A stretch of DNA of 64,000 bases from Silene latifolia (taxonomy: Eukaryota; Streptophyta; Magnoliopsida; Caryophyllales; Caryophyllaceae): positions 153,586,058-153,650,057 of the forward strand of contig NC_133537.1 in assembly GCF_048544455.1 (NCBI RefSeq), read 5' to 3'. Both the position numbers and the translations under genes were made by a program. Below the pieces are notes generated by a model. It was not told the origin of the DNA. It saw only the letters and a list, made by a program, of their open reading frames with translations, and did no database searches. Below are positions 49,463-61,037 of the stretch, one piece after another (the stretch's first letter is position 1; every line of letters begins with the position of its first letter).

Positions 49463-49677
49463 TGGGCAGAGGCAGTGGTTATACGCTCTGTTACCCGAGT
49501 GTCGTTCGGTGTACGGTCATTGCACCGAGAGTCTGGCCAAGTCTTAGACATATAGGCAGTGGTTATACGCTATACATAGTACCGATGGAGGTAGTGGTTA
49601 TACGCTCCATCAGCTAGAGGCAGTGGTTATACACTCTGGCAAGTTAGAGGCAGTGGTTATATGCTCTAATGGGCGTT
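49463..49677. repeat. GGCAGTGGTTATACGCTC repeats in D 3' LTR
   Basis: Five units as in the 5' LTR, with some units altered (ATACACTC, ATATGCTC). Confidence 0.82.
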
Positions 49678-50290
49678 CGCTCTATTCGCTACGCTTTATT
49701 GATAGCTTTGCGCCCTCTGTTGTTGTGGATTGTGTGTTACCGTGTTTGCTATGCTTTAATGCTAGCTTTGTGCCTTAGGTTATTGTGGGTCGTTTGTCGC
49801 TAATAGTCTTGTAAGTGTTCATGGTCTAGTGGTTGCATATGGTCTAGGTTTGCATGTTTGCATCCGTCTAAGATTGGTAAGTCATGGTAATTTTGTGTTG
49901 GGTTTCATAAGTGTAGATGATCTCACATGTTTACTGTTTATGCCTTTCAATTGTTATTGATTGTTGATTATGTTCAGTTGTTGTAAACATGATTGGGAGA
50001 GCATCTAGTTACTTCCGACTGATTGTCGACCCCCATTCTCAGGTTGTTCAGAGCGTCGCTGACCGGTTGATGCTTGCTTTGGGAAAAGTGTGAAGCGAGC
50101 TTAATAAATTGTTTAGGAGTTTGTTTTCAGTTTTAGAACCCTTTCAATAATGTATTATTTTGGTTTGGCTTTAGTAATGGTCCGGATTTGGTCAGGTGTT
50201 TCCGCCACCTAGGCCCATTTGTTATCACATACTCTGATAATATCTTTATGTCATATGTTTTTCCTTTGATTTATAATCCGGGTTGTTACA

Positions 50291-50688
50291 CCGTGTTATC
50301 AATTTTGGTTGCTTAAGCTAGAATTAGAGAGTCGGCACCTTGGTAAGACCCGGAGACGACACCCTCCACTATAGATTCTCTTTGTTCGGCTTTTAAAACC
50401 CCGCTTGATTGAGGCAAGTGTGTGCATTTTAATCGGTTCATTTCTACGCATAATTTGGTAGTTAAGTGCCTATTTGAAACAAAATTTTGTAGCAAGACCT
50501 TATATGCCTTGCAATAGGGCACTTCACCTCATATGTGTCAAATTGTGAGTTGAAAGGGCTACGGGTGTCGCTAAATCCGATTCAGATTTTATAATAAAGC
50601 ACTTACTATTTGCTCATTTTATATTAAGGGTAGTAGTTTAGTTAATGAGCTTACTCGAGGACGAGTAAGGTTTAAGTGTGGGGAGATT
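50291..50688 (+). other. End of C internal region with polypurine tract
   Basis: C sequence resumes after D. It ends CGAGGACGAGTAAGG, then GTGTGGGGAGATT (about 50677-50688), the polypurine tract before the 3' LTR. No gene. Confidence 0.75.
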
Positions 50689-50793
50689 TGATGAGTAGTA
50701 TTTTAGTCGTTTTTTACCCCGCATTTATATCTTATTCCGACTCGATTTTGCGTGCTTAATTGTTTAATTAGCTCATTTATTTACTAATTTATA

Positions 50794-51051
50794 CTTCCTC
50801 CGTTCCATATGATAGTTTACGTTTGCTTTAACACGTATGTCAATGCTTGTTTTCTTTTGTTCATATCTTTTGTTACATATTATTAAAAATTATAAAAATT
50901 TGATATTCATAATGCACTCGGTAAGATAATTTAAATAAGATCTCACATGACTATCTTTTATGTTATACATTAGAAGTTGTATTGAAGATTCTTCTTACTT
51001 ATGAATAGTGCCCAAAAAGCAAACGTAAACAATTCAATGGAACGGAGGAAG
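50794..51051. mobile_element. Stowaway-like MITE in C 3' LTR
   Basis: 258 bp with terminal inverted repeats CTTCCTCCGTTCCAT / ATGGAACGGAGGAAG, continuing with GTTTACGTTTGC / GCAAACGTAAAC, flanked by TA on both sides. The CTCCCTCCGTYCC-type ends and TA duplication are Stowaway (Tc1/mariner) features. No coding capacity. Confidence 0.85.
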
Positions 51052-52232
51052 TAATAATTAGTCGTATTGTTATTATAATATTAGTATTATTACTATTACT
51101 TTATTAATATATTAAATATAATTTGTAGGCAAGGCCGAATAATACGGAGACCGGGAGAATAAAGACGGGTTCAGGCAAGGTGGAATAATGAGACGGAAGC
51201 ATGAGCCAAATTGAGTGAAGACGAAACTTGAGGATGGGTCAAGGCAAGAAAATAAAGTGGAAATCAACCATTAACTTATCAATTGACCTTCATCATCATC
51301 ATCAGTCGTCACCCAGTAATTTCATCATCCCCTAATGCTTATACAGTGCTTTACCATTCACGAATTCGAACTCGGAATCGAAATCCGAGTTGATTCGTGC
51401 AATCATCATGCACCCCGTCACCACCATTCATTCATCACCAACTCTCGCAACAACAATAGCAGCAACGACCATGGCGCGAATCCTGACACCCGCGTATTCA
51501 TCATCAACATCCCCTTAATCACCATTAAACTCGACAACCACCATTCTGCCATTACCTGCATCAACCCCGACAACACCATACAACCTCCATCACCATCACC
51601 TGCATCCGCAACCGTCATTCACCTCCATCATCCTGCGCACAACACCATTCCAGCAACAACATCGATAACCCATCCCCTCTGCTCGACCATATCCCTTCAT
51701 CTCCTCCACCAGAAGTAAACCGCCACGATTACAATCACCTTCACTTTACCACACTTTAATCACCACCAATCAGCCGCCCATCATCACCAACGACAGCAGC
51801 ATCCCCACCATGCGACAACCACCATCATCACCATACCCAACATCCATCTCGCATCATCATACCAAGTGCATCCCCACCCATGTCACCGGCTTCCGCCCTC
51901 ACTACCGGCTGGGACTACATGAAATTTCCCTCCATTTTGCAGAGAACTCCCAGCCGGCCAACCGGCTCGCAACACCACCCTCTCATCTCGCATCAATCAA
52001 ATTGCTCTCCTAGCCGGGCCCTTGGCAGCCGCCCCTACTACCGGCTCCTACTACCACCAAGTCATTCATTTCCTTCCAGAGACCTCCCAGCCGGTGCCAC
52101 CACCGTCGGCCGGTGGGCCGGCTCCCGCACCTCTGCTGCGTGTTCCCTTGTCGTGTTCCCTTTTCCCCCATTTTTGTTTTCAATTGATTATGTGTCGTGG
52201 GTGTGTCTTCTTTTGTGAGGATTAATAAGATG

Positions 52233-52510
<278 letters not shown>

Positions 52511-53607
52511 TATAATTATTATAATTATTATTAATAGATTAAAATAAAAGACACACACCCATCAATTAGACCATATACAGTTTTACTACCTTAGACTATC
52601 AATTAGAATAGCCTAGTTTATTTTCCACTCAACATTTTGTAGAACCCTAATATTTCCTTTTTCAATATTTATTCAATAAAAGCTGTAATCTTTCTTTAAT
52701 ATTAGTTTAATCGATCTCTAGTTTATGCAAGTTCTTTATTTCTCAATAGTTTACAATTGTTCATTGGGTTGTAATTGGAAGACAAGAAGAAATTCATCTT
52801 CCATTATTATTCAAGTTTGTTACTTTTATCTTTGTGGGTAAAATTTCTCATCTTTTCCTTACATTTATTTTCATTAGTTTACAGTTCTTATCTTGTTTAA
52901 TTATTATTCATCCAAAGTAGGAAACTTTACCATGTTCACCATGTTTGGTTGTGTTTTGTTCCATCTTATTGTTGATTTTTCATTGCTAAACATGTGTGAG
53001 TAGTTCTCATCTAGGGCTTAGAGGAATCTTGGGTCTATAATGGGTATGATTTTGGGTTAGAATTATAAAGATTTGGGTGTTTTAATGGTTGTCACTTTCA
53101 TGCATATGAATTGTTTGTAGCTCCTATGAAAGTTTGAGTATTTTCTCACATGTTTGGTTATCTTGGTGTCTATACTAGTGGATGGACAATCTTGGTGTGT
53201 AGATTATTGGATGATCGTTGTGTATGTGTATGACGAGTTTTAGTTAATCACATGAAAGTTGGTTAATGAATTCTAGGTGTCCTAAGACATTAGGTATAAT
53301 TCCCTGACTATTTGCATCACCCATTTCCCATGTTTACCTTGTTTCATGCCCAATAATCCAAGTGAACCCGAAAGCTCTAGTCTTTCTCGCATTGATCAAT
53401 TATACTTTCATTTTAGCATACTTCTATATCTTATTTGCACCTTAGTTTATAATCAACCAATCTTACTTTTGTTTGACTAAAATAGGATTTAAACCGGCTA
53501 AGTATACACTCCCGCCATCTTTGTGTTCGGCCCCGATTAAATACTACTTTAATTGGGTTACTCTATAAATGTTTTTTTGATTCGGAAATGACGACAAATC
53601 CGACTAT

Positions 53608-53653
53608 AAGTACCAAAACGAAATAGGACAACAAATGACCGGGACGGAGGGAG
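53608..53653. mobile_element. Right half of a Stowaway-like MITE, truncated by C
   Basis: Ends GACCGGGACGGAGGGAG followed by TA (53654-53655), the classic right end of a Stowaway-type element. Its left part is replaced by C's 3' LTR, so C probably inserted into this MITE. Confidence 0.6.
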
Positions 53654-53655
53654 TA

Positions 53656-54076
53656 TTTAATTTGGTCATTTTATTTCAATACGTTTGTTCAAATTACGAG
53701 AGTGGAAACACATGAAAATGAAATGAATAGAAAAACTAGCTGCGTAATTTCTTTACTCCGATCACTGCATTGTTATATTATTAATGCACAAGTAATTTTA
53801 ATTAGTAGAATGATTAAGAATGTTCAAAACTACAGGTTGCTAGCAAAATATGCTATCAAAACAAAATAATTTCCTCTCAAAATATGTATTCTCTCGAACT
53901 CTGAAGTATCTTCCATTTGTCGCTATTTATAAAATAAAATTAATATTATATCCGTTTATATCATTTCACCAAAAAACAGCTATTTTTTCATCTAGTTAGT
54001 CAAATATTTTTATATAATCAGATATCTTATAAGCTCCTTATTTTTTGTTACCTTATCAACTACTTTTTCAAATTGG
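53656..54076. other. AT-rich stretch, nothing recognised
   Basis: No reading frame, repeat or structural signal that I can support. Confidence 0.4.
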
Positions 54077-54550
54077 GTAATACAGCTCTTAGGGTTGTAT
54101 TTAAGCATTAAATACCTTACAAGTTTGGTATTAATTTTGGAATTAAAAACCAAATTACACATTCACCGATGAACTTAATGCATATTTTAAGTGCTCGTTT
54201 GGTTGCCATTTTAAAAACGAGTAAATAAATTGGAAAATCCTATGAATCGAGAAAATAGGAGTTGTTTGTTTACCCAAAATCACACGAATTCTATTTTCCT
54301 AAGCATTATCAACTCCCCCATAATGGAGGAGTTTAATTACCTAATCCCTCCTAGGTAGTTGTAAACTCCCGTGTCAATTCAACTCTTCCATGCCAACCAA
54401 ACATGTTTTGGGCAATTCACATGAGGTGTCCAGTTCATGTGTTTTGCAAAAACATGGGAAATTAACTCCCGTATGGCAACCAAACGAGCACTACGAATTT
54501 GTTTCCTCTTTTAGCTTCTTAAATACAGCCCTAAGGGTTGTATTTATTAC
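54077..54550. mobile_element. Probable outer MITE with palindromic ends
   Basis: Both ends carry the nearly palindromic word AATACAGCYCTWAGGGTTGTATTT (54079-54102 and 54522-54545), with GTAAT at the left edge and ATTAC at the right. Another inverted-repeat element (54190-54492) lies inside. Superfamily not determined. Confidence 0.5.
54190..54492. mobile_element. Probable MITE nested in the outer MITE
   Basis: Exact 19-base terminal inverted repeats AGTGCTCGTTTGGTTGCCA / TGGCAACCAAACGAGCACT, 303 bp, no coding capacity. The flanks TAA and TAC could be a mutated three-base duplication (PIF/Harbinger-like), but this is weak. Confidence 0.7.
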
Positions 54551-55187
54551 TTCCCTTTCAAAGTTTTGAATTAGTTTTTCAACTTTCGATTATCTTTTCA
54601 GGTTTCTGTTACCTTTTCAACTAGTTACCAAATAGAATCTAAGTATCATTTTACAAGACCTTAAATTAACATTAAGTCTCATATGAGACGGTTGTACAAT
54701 GTAACAAAGTGGAAATTGACAAATATACCCATATTAAGTGTAATTGGTGTTTATGATTCCAAGTACTCATTTAGCGATCCGGATTCTCTCCATTTTCTCA
54801 AAAGAAATGGACCTTCATTTCCTATAAACAGCGCGGATCAATTCTTGTGATGGTTCAATGATTGTTATCGTTTCATAAAAATAAAGTTTTAATGAAGGGA
54901 AAGAGAAAATATATTAAAATATGGGTGTCTTAGAGAGGAAATGAAGAGAGAAATGAAGAGGATCCTGATTCCTCATTTAACTAGTAAATAATTAACATCT
55001 ACATTCCTCACTTTTAATAAGCAATGCTTGAATAGTTATGTTTACAAAATTACACGAGTAATTTCCTATTTTTTACATTTGTCTAGCCATTTACGAATTA
55101 TGTGTGACTCGTGATTTATTATGCGTGAATATTGAATAGTTTTGTACCACATAATTTAAATTGGTAACGATATAAGAGAAAGTAGTC

Positions 55188-55190
<3 letters not shown>
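54551..55190. other. AT-rich stretch, no gene
   Basis: A weak inverted similarity (GATCCGGATTCTCTCC near 54778 and GAAGAGGATCCTGATTCC near 54955) may mark another small element. Nothing firm. Confidence 0.3.
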
Positions 55191-55229
<39 letters not shown>

Positions 55230-55239
55230 GGGGGGGGAG
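55188..55239. repeat. (TA)n-(GA)n-G microsatellite
   Basis: TA repeats grade into GA repeats and a nine-base G-run. Confidence 0.9.
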
Positions 55240-55349
55240 AATTAAGATCTGTACGAATCATACTTATGATACGAACTGACTTGAAGTACCCAAAGTTTAC
55301 TACTCACGCGCTAAACAACTAAGTTATTACAACTCCCTTTTCTCTCTTA

Positions 55350-55350
<1 letters not shown>

Positions 55351-55385
<35 letters not shown>
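55351..55385. repeat. (CT)n microsatellite
   Basis: About 34 bases of CT immediately upstream of the GC-rich segment. Confidence 0.9.
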
Positions 55386-55387
<2 letters not shown>

Positions 55388-56108
55388 TCAATCAGTCAAT
55401 CACCAACCAACAAAAGCCGGAAGAGACGACCACTCTGATTCCTCCGGTGACCTCGCCGGCGATCCTTCCCATTCTCTCTCTTCTCTTCATGTGATCGTCT
55501 TCCGTCTTGCACGCTTTCCTCGGCTCATCGTCTCCACCGTCGCCGACCAGCTTGCAGCACCACCACCACCACCATAAACAGGGACATTTTCTATCATAAT
55601 CAACTAAGTTTTAATTAGAGATCTTCCAAAAATGTCTTTAGTGTGATTAATTTGTTGAAATTTATCTTCATTTTTCTTAGATCTATGATTTCAATCACAA
55701 AGTTTAAAAAAAATAAAAGATTTGAAGTGGTTACGCAGGCGCGTACTAAGACATGGTGGCTTCATGGTCTGTAGTTTGATGTTTGTCGGAGTTTTAGATT
55801 ATAGTGCAGATAGGATGACAATGGGTGGCTGAAAAGGCAGCGTGACGGTGACCAGCGAGGTCGTCGGCGACATATGTCGGGTTCCGGTGGTGCGACGCGT
55901 CAAAATGGCTTGTGGAAGTCTGTGCCGTCATAGGCTTCTATCGATAGGGTGGTTGGTGGTGGTTAGGCGGCAGTGGAGAGGTGTTTTCTAGGGTGATAAG
56001 TTTCGATGTGGTAGATCTGGTGCTAGTCACAACTGAGTGGTGGTGGCGGCGATGATGGTGGCAATGGAGGTGGTAGTGGTGATAGTGGAAGTGGTAGTTG
56101 TGTGGTGT
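55386..56108. other. Unassigned GC-rich segment
   Basis: GC-richer than its surroundings at both ends (GACCTCGCCGGCGATCC near 55450; GGTGGTGGCGG repeats near 56036-56100). The CT-rich lead and the first part resemble a plant 5' untranslated region with a coding start, but no frame reaches a useful length. It could be a gene fragment, an old LTR, or promoter DNA captured by a transposon. H is inserted at its right end. Confidence 0.35.
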
Positions 56109-57903
56109 TGTAATACTCCGTATTTAATAATTATATAATAATAATAATATTATGTTATATTTTATGTGTGTTAGATTATGACACGGTATAATAAATAATA
56201 ATGATTATAATAGTAATACATAATACATGTATTATATACTCCCACCTGCCATTCTACCCTTATATATATATATATACTCCCACCCATACTACCCTATCCT
56301 TATCATTTCATTCTACACATTTCAACCACACAAAAAGTTAGAGAAAAAGAGAGAAAAGAGGGAGTTTAGAAGAGGAGAAGATTTTGTCCCTCCGCCTCGA
56401 GTTCGTAGGTAAGACCGTCTTATGCTAGCCTTTATGTTATTTATTTTATACCTTTAACCCGTCCCGACCTTGACCCGTCTTTGACCACCTCGAGACTGCC
56501 ATTGACCGAGTGGTTTTTGGTTGAGTTTTTGGGATCTAGGTGAACCGGGTTAGTGTAATACTACAGTTTTCTATACTTTTGGGTACTCTATCGAGTGGGG
56601 CTTACTCTGTCAAGTAAGTAAATTTGGTTTATGAAACAGTGTTCTGCTGATGGATACTCGATCGAGTAAGTGTGGCAGTCAATCGAGTAAGTGACTTACT
56701 CGATCGAGTAAGTCGGTTCTGCGGGTTATTTTAGCCGGGTTTTGTTAGTAACGCGTGATTTATATTTAAAGCTTTCCGTCAATTCCTTTTATCACTTTTA
56801 CCTTTTCTAAAACCTCTCAAAAGAAAAAGCAAGTTACGTTACTTTCATCTTCGCGTTGCTATCAAATCCCAAAGGCTAGGATCGTCGGATCATCATGTTC
56901 TTTACGCTGTTGAGTTCGTCATGTCGTGGGTAAGTTCATTGTATAGTTTTTTATATCTTTTCGTTGAGTTTGTTTAAAACCCTAACTGGGTAATTTGGGG
57001 TTTTTGGAGTATGATGTTGTATTAGATGGTAATGGTATGATTATGTTCTTATAGGATGTTATTTCGTAGAGGAGCAATATTGAATAGCTGCTTTGTGACG
57101 ATCGTGGTGATTTGCTTATTCCAAGTAGGGTTTCCCTACTCGGTTATTGATTACATAGTTGTGGGTGATGGTTGTGTTTATTATTGATCTTTATCGTATT
57201 GGATTGTATTGGTGTTGTTGTTGTATAATTGGTTGTGTTGTGTTTGTCTATAGTTCACGAGGCGTGTCCTCGGCTGAGTGGCTTTACGCCCTTGATTCGC
57301 CCTCTGTGGAATCCGCCACAGGAGGGGATGTGCACATTAAGGAACATGGGTTATAACTCAAAATAGATGAGCGGGGATTTGGTGGGTACGGCTGCGGTCC
57401 CCCACTGGCGGCGTGGAATACCTATTGCGATGGGTATTCTGGCAAGACTACACACTTTAGTGTGTAGTCAGGTGTGTGGAGATATTATGGAGTTGGGAGT
57501 TATGTGTTGTTTGTATATTGTGTATCTCGTTTTATGTAATCAGTAACTGACCCCGTTTTAAATGTTTTGAAAGCTGTGGTGATCCATTCGGGGATGGTGA
57601 GAAGTTATTAAGTACGTATGAGATGGCTTGCGCGAGGGATAGCTAGGATGGAGTCATCACATGTCATTAGAGTCTTCCGTTGTGTCTTGAACTTAGTTTG
57701 CTTTTCAGTTGTTTGGTTTTTGGGAACATTTGTATTTACTTTTCAGTTTTTGTTTTGGATTGTAATCACTTAAACTCGTTTACCTAATTAAGTATGTTTC
57801 TTTATGGTCTATTTGATAGACATTGCCTCGGGTAACCGAGATGGTAGCATTTCCATGCATTAGGTGGTCTTGGTAAGGCACCTTTGTGTATGGGGGTGTT
57901 ACA
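56109..57903 (+). mobile_element. 5' LTR of H
   Basis: 1795 bp. TATA-like TTATATATATATATATAC at 56260-56277; CTCGATCGAG-type repeats at 56583-56723, downstream of the TATA box; ends GGGGGTGTTACA like the LTR of A. Open frames inside are short and not supported. Confidence 0.85.
56583..56723. repeat. CTCGATCGAG repeats in H LTR
   Basis: Three good copies (56655-56668, 56678-56690, 56698-56711) of ACTCGATCGAGTAAGT or variants, and two diverged ones upstream (TCTATCGAGTGGG, TCTGTCAAGTAAG). Confidence 0.75.
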
Positions 57904-57906
57904 AAG

Positions 57907-57918
57907 TGGTATCAGAGC
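57907..57918 (+). other. Primer binding site of H (tRNA-iMet)
   Basis: TGGTATCAGAGC, three bases after the LTR end; a perfect plant initiator-Met primer site. Confidence 0.93.
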
Positions 57919-58295
57919 GACGATTTATTTTGGAACCTGTAACTAATGAACCCAATAAATCTAGGGAGTCAAATAAAATGAACCCGGGTAAGAGTTGTTA
58001 GGAGCTAATGCAATGGCTTAGGAGACGTCCTAAAGTCGCGAACTCGTCCTATAACTTTGAACCGGTCACTATGGGGTGTCATGGGATCGCTATGTGTTTA
58101 TTTAAGTCGTATTGCATATATATATTGAATGACGTGTTGTATGAATTGGTGGATAAATAAATGTGGAGAATGGAGGATGTAATGGCAAAAAGGTGAGTAG
58201 TTTGCATGATTATATGTTGATGTGAATAACGGAATTGCATGATGTTGATTTATAACGTGGTTTATTAGAAACATGTGAATATGATGTTGCGTTGT

Positions 58296-58350
<55 letters not shown>

Positions 58351-58778
58351 GATGTGGAGAGTAGTTGAGTTGAGCATGCGGGTAGCTAACGAGTCAGCAT
58401 GACTCGATCGAGTGGGGGATACTCGATCGAGTAGTTTGGGCTCGATCGAGTGGGCTGGACTCGGTCGAGTGGGGTATATGACGTTTTTGGGCAGTCACTG
58501 CTGTTTTTGGGCACTCGATCGAGTAAGTTAGGGAATCGATCGAGCGAGGGCTACTGGGTCGAGTAAGTGAGGGGCTCGATCGAGTGGGTTATGTGATGCT
58601 TTTTTGTCAGGTTTTGGAGTTGAGGTACTCGATCGAGTAAGTGGGCAACTCGATCGAGTGACCTCAACTCGATCAAGTGGGTTGAGAGCTCGATCGAGTG
58701 TGGTCTGTACATGTTATATACGTGTTTAAGTTGTGGGATGTGTGTTTATGTTTGCCTGTTCTCTTATATAGTTCAAAG
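57919..58778 (+). other. Leader of H
   Basis: Untranslated. It contains AATAAAATGAACCCGGGTA near 57972-57990 (shared with the antisense fragment in A), a (TA)n at 58302-58347, and the CTCGATCGAG array at 58402-58706. Confidence 0.75.
58402..58706. repeat. CTCGATCGAG palindrome array in H leader
   Basis: About thirteen copies of CTCGATCGAGTRRG or variants (including GGTCGAGT and CGATCAAGT decay products), spaced about 20-30 bases, ending some 70 bases before the gag ATG. Confidence 0.88.
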
Positions 58779-59383
58779 ATGCCGCCAAAGAGATCCGCTT
58801 TATATGCTAGGGCTGAGTTGATGAGTATAGATGAACTTGCCAAGATGCTTGAGCATCAATAGGCGCTTACTGAGGCCTTAAAGATGTTTGGGAAGGACAA
58901 AGAGGCTGGGGTGGTCTTCGCTAAGATGAGTACTACCATAGCCCGTTTCAAACCAAAGGAATACACGGGTACCAGAGCACCAATTTTGCTCGACAATTGG
59001 CATAGGGAGATGGAGAATATCCTGAATGTGGTTCACTGTCCTGAGGATTTCAAAGTGGAACAGGCTCCGTTCTACTTGAGGGATGCTGCTGGGGAATGGA
59101 GGGAGAGTGCTCTGGACTTGTATGTGAGGCAAGGGAAATCAGCTATACCGTGGAGCCAGTTTAAGAGAGCTATGCGTCGAGAGTTATGGCCTGAGCATGT
59201 TCGTAGTAAGCTGAGGGAGGAGTTTGATGATTTCAAAATGACTCCGGATATGACAGTGGCTGAGTACTATCATAAGTTTAATGAAAAGTCTAGGTATGTA
59301 GAGGATATGGGGTTAAACCAGGAGAACTTTGCGCTGAGATTTGAGAAATGCTTGACCTATAAGATCATGGAGAAGCTTGATGA
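58779..59383 (+). pseudogene. gag of H, 5' part, broken by G
   Basis: ATG 58779 gives MPPKRSALYARAELMSIDE. An in-frame TAG at 58860 follows 27 codons, consistent with a CAG-to-TAG change. The frame then runs open through ILLDNWHREMENILN, FYLRDAAGEWRESALDLY and LRFEKCLTYKIMEKLDDAL to the insertion of G, aligning throughout with A gag. The region corresponding to A's zinc knuckle lies beyond G, outside the window. Confidence 0.87.
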
Positions 59384-61037
59384 TGCGTTATCGTCACACG
59401 CCCAATCAAACACATTTATATTCTCAACAAACAACTAGTTAGTGGTTAAATCGAGGTCGATCCACGGGACGGTGTGCTTTGGGTTCTAAGTATATCTATC
59501 TCAATTTATGCAAGTGTCACAATTGGTTTGGGTTGGAGTTGTGTTCTAAGCTATAACAAGGAAATGTAAACAATCAAAGAACAAGGCAAGTAAATAGAAA
59601 TGGAAGGGTAAACAATTGATTAAAGATACTAGGGTGTCATGAGATCATAGGGGAATGATGAAATAGCATAAATGAATCATGTAGATGCAAGCAATTATTA
59701 TTGTTGGAATCGATTTATTTTATATCTTACGATTTCTAGGGGAAACTTAGGTCTCGGAGCTGAGTTGGTCAAGACTGTACAACACCTACAAGTCGACTTG
59801 GTTTTCCCTATTAATGTGATATAACATAAATGAGTCCTAGGAAGGGTTGGGTCCCGGAGCCGAGTCGGTCAAGACTGTACAACACCTACAAGTCAACTTA
59901 ATTCTTCCTAATCAACTATGCATGGTCTAACAAGCCTTAAGTTGGTTTATGTCTTACAAGTCTTGTTGAAAGGATAAGAGAAACATGCTAGGTTGTCAAT
60001 CAAGCATTTCGTCAAACATGACATGTTCATAAGTTGGAAAACAATAAGCAAGCATTCATATGAACTCATTAAGCATAAATCTTTCCTATTATTAACTCCC
60101 CTAATCCCCTACTAATCCCTAGTTAAGGAACTATTCACTCATTACCATGGAAGACATGTTATTAATGGTGTCAATCATCTTAACAAGCATAAACATGATG
60201 ACGGAGTGAAGAAAGAAGCAATAATGAGTAAAGAGTAAAGAGATTATACCAATATTAAGATGAACAAATGGAAAGCAAAGAATAATAGAAGAGAACTTGA
60301 TTGATTGATGAAGAGTTGTCAATTCTCCAATAATAACCCAATAATCTTCAATTACCCAATAATAAATCTTGAGCAATAATTAAGGAATGATTGATGTGTA
60401 ATTTGTGGAAAGATTAAATGCTAATCTATTCTAATCTACTTCTAATGAAAGCTTAATCTAAATTAAGGAAGCTTAATCCCCTCTAAATACAAGAGGGGTA
60501 TATATAGTAGTACAAGGATTAGGTTAACTAAGGGCTTAAATGACGATTATACCCCTTAAAAGAAGATTAGAGCCTTGCAAGTCCTAGGAGGAGCCCCACG
60601 TCTTGCCTTTGTTTGGATGTTTAAACTGCAGGGAGAGACGCTCGTCCTATGCTCGGGCCGCTCGGATTGGTCACTGAGACGCCCGGACTGGGCTTGAGAC
60701 GCCCGGATCGTGAACCAGCATGGTTTCTTCTTCTTTGACTTCCTCGAGATCCTTGGGGATCGTTGAGGGGTCTTCATCATTGCCCCTTTTCCTTGCATTA
60801 TTGACTTAGGCTTTTGGTATTAGCTTCCTCTTCGGTGCTTGATCGTTATATGTTTTCAATTTAGCTCCGCTTTACTCCGTTTTGGCAAGGTTAGTGCTCC
60901 TCTTCGACAAAGGACACCAAACCTCATAGAAAATGCATAGAAGGAGGATAAAGACAATAAATAACCCTAATAAATACTAAAAAGCATAGGAACTAGGCTA
61001 GTTAGGGACTAAATGTGCGTAAATAAGAGTCACATTA
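59384..61037 (-). mobile_element. 3' LTR of G
   Basis: On the minus strand it starts TAATGTGACTCT (TGATGTGA in E, so the first G is probably mutated) and ends GTGTGACGATAACGCA. It shares the E landmarks: GTGCAAACC-type U3, the array, TATATATA at about 60499-60506 and CCGACTCGGCTCCGGGACCC in the R/U5 part. Confidence 0.78.
60634..60710. repeat. GACGCCCGG / GACGCTCGTC repeats in G LTR
   Basis: Four to five copies of GAGACGCYCG, CCGCTCGGA and GACGCCCGGA, a shorter version of the E array at the same U3 position. Confidence 0.7.

Larger units (their letters stand above)
47961..50290 (+). mobile_element. 3' LTR of D
   Basis: 2330 bp, uninterrupted reference for the split 5' LTR. G-box 48104-48109, TATA 48170-48177, (TA)n 48399-48471, GTTATAGCTGG repeats 48861-49172, GGCAGTGGTTATACGCTC repeats 49463-49677. 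Confidence 0.92.
56109..59383 (+). mobile_element. Element H: gag-bearing LTR retrotransposon (5' part), interrupted by G
   Basis: 5' LTR 56109-57903 (TGTAATACTC to GGTGTTACA), iMet primer site, long leader with CTCGATCGAG repeats, and a gag related to A's. G cuts it at 59384 and the remainder is outside the window, so whether it has pol is unknown. Confidence 0.85.

Noticed and set aside
54778..54975. A further MITE with GATCCGGATTCTCTCC ends
   Set aside because: Inverted match is short and imperfect with no clear target duplication.
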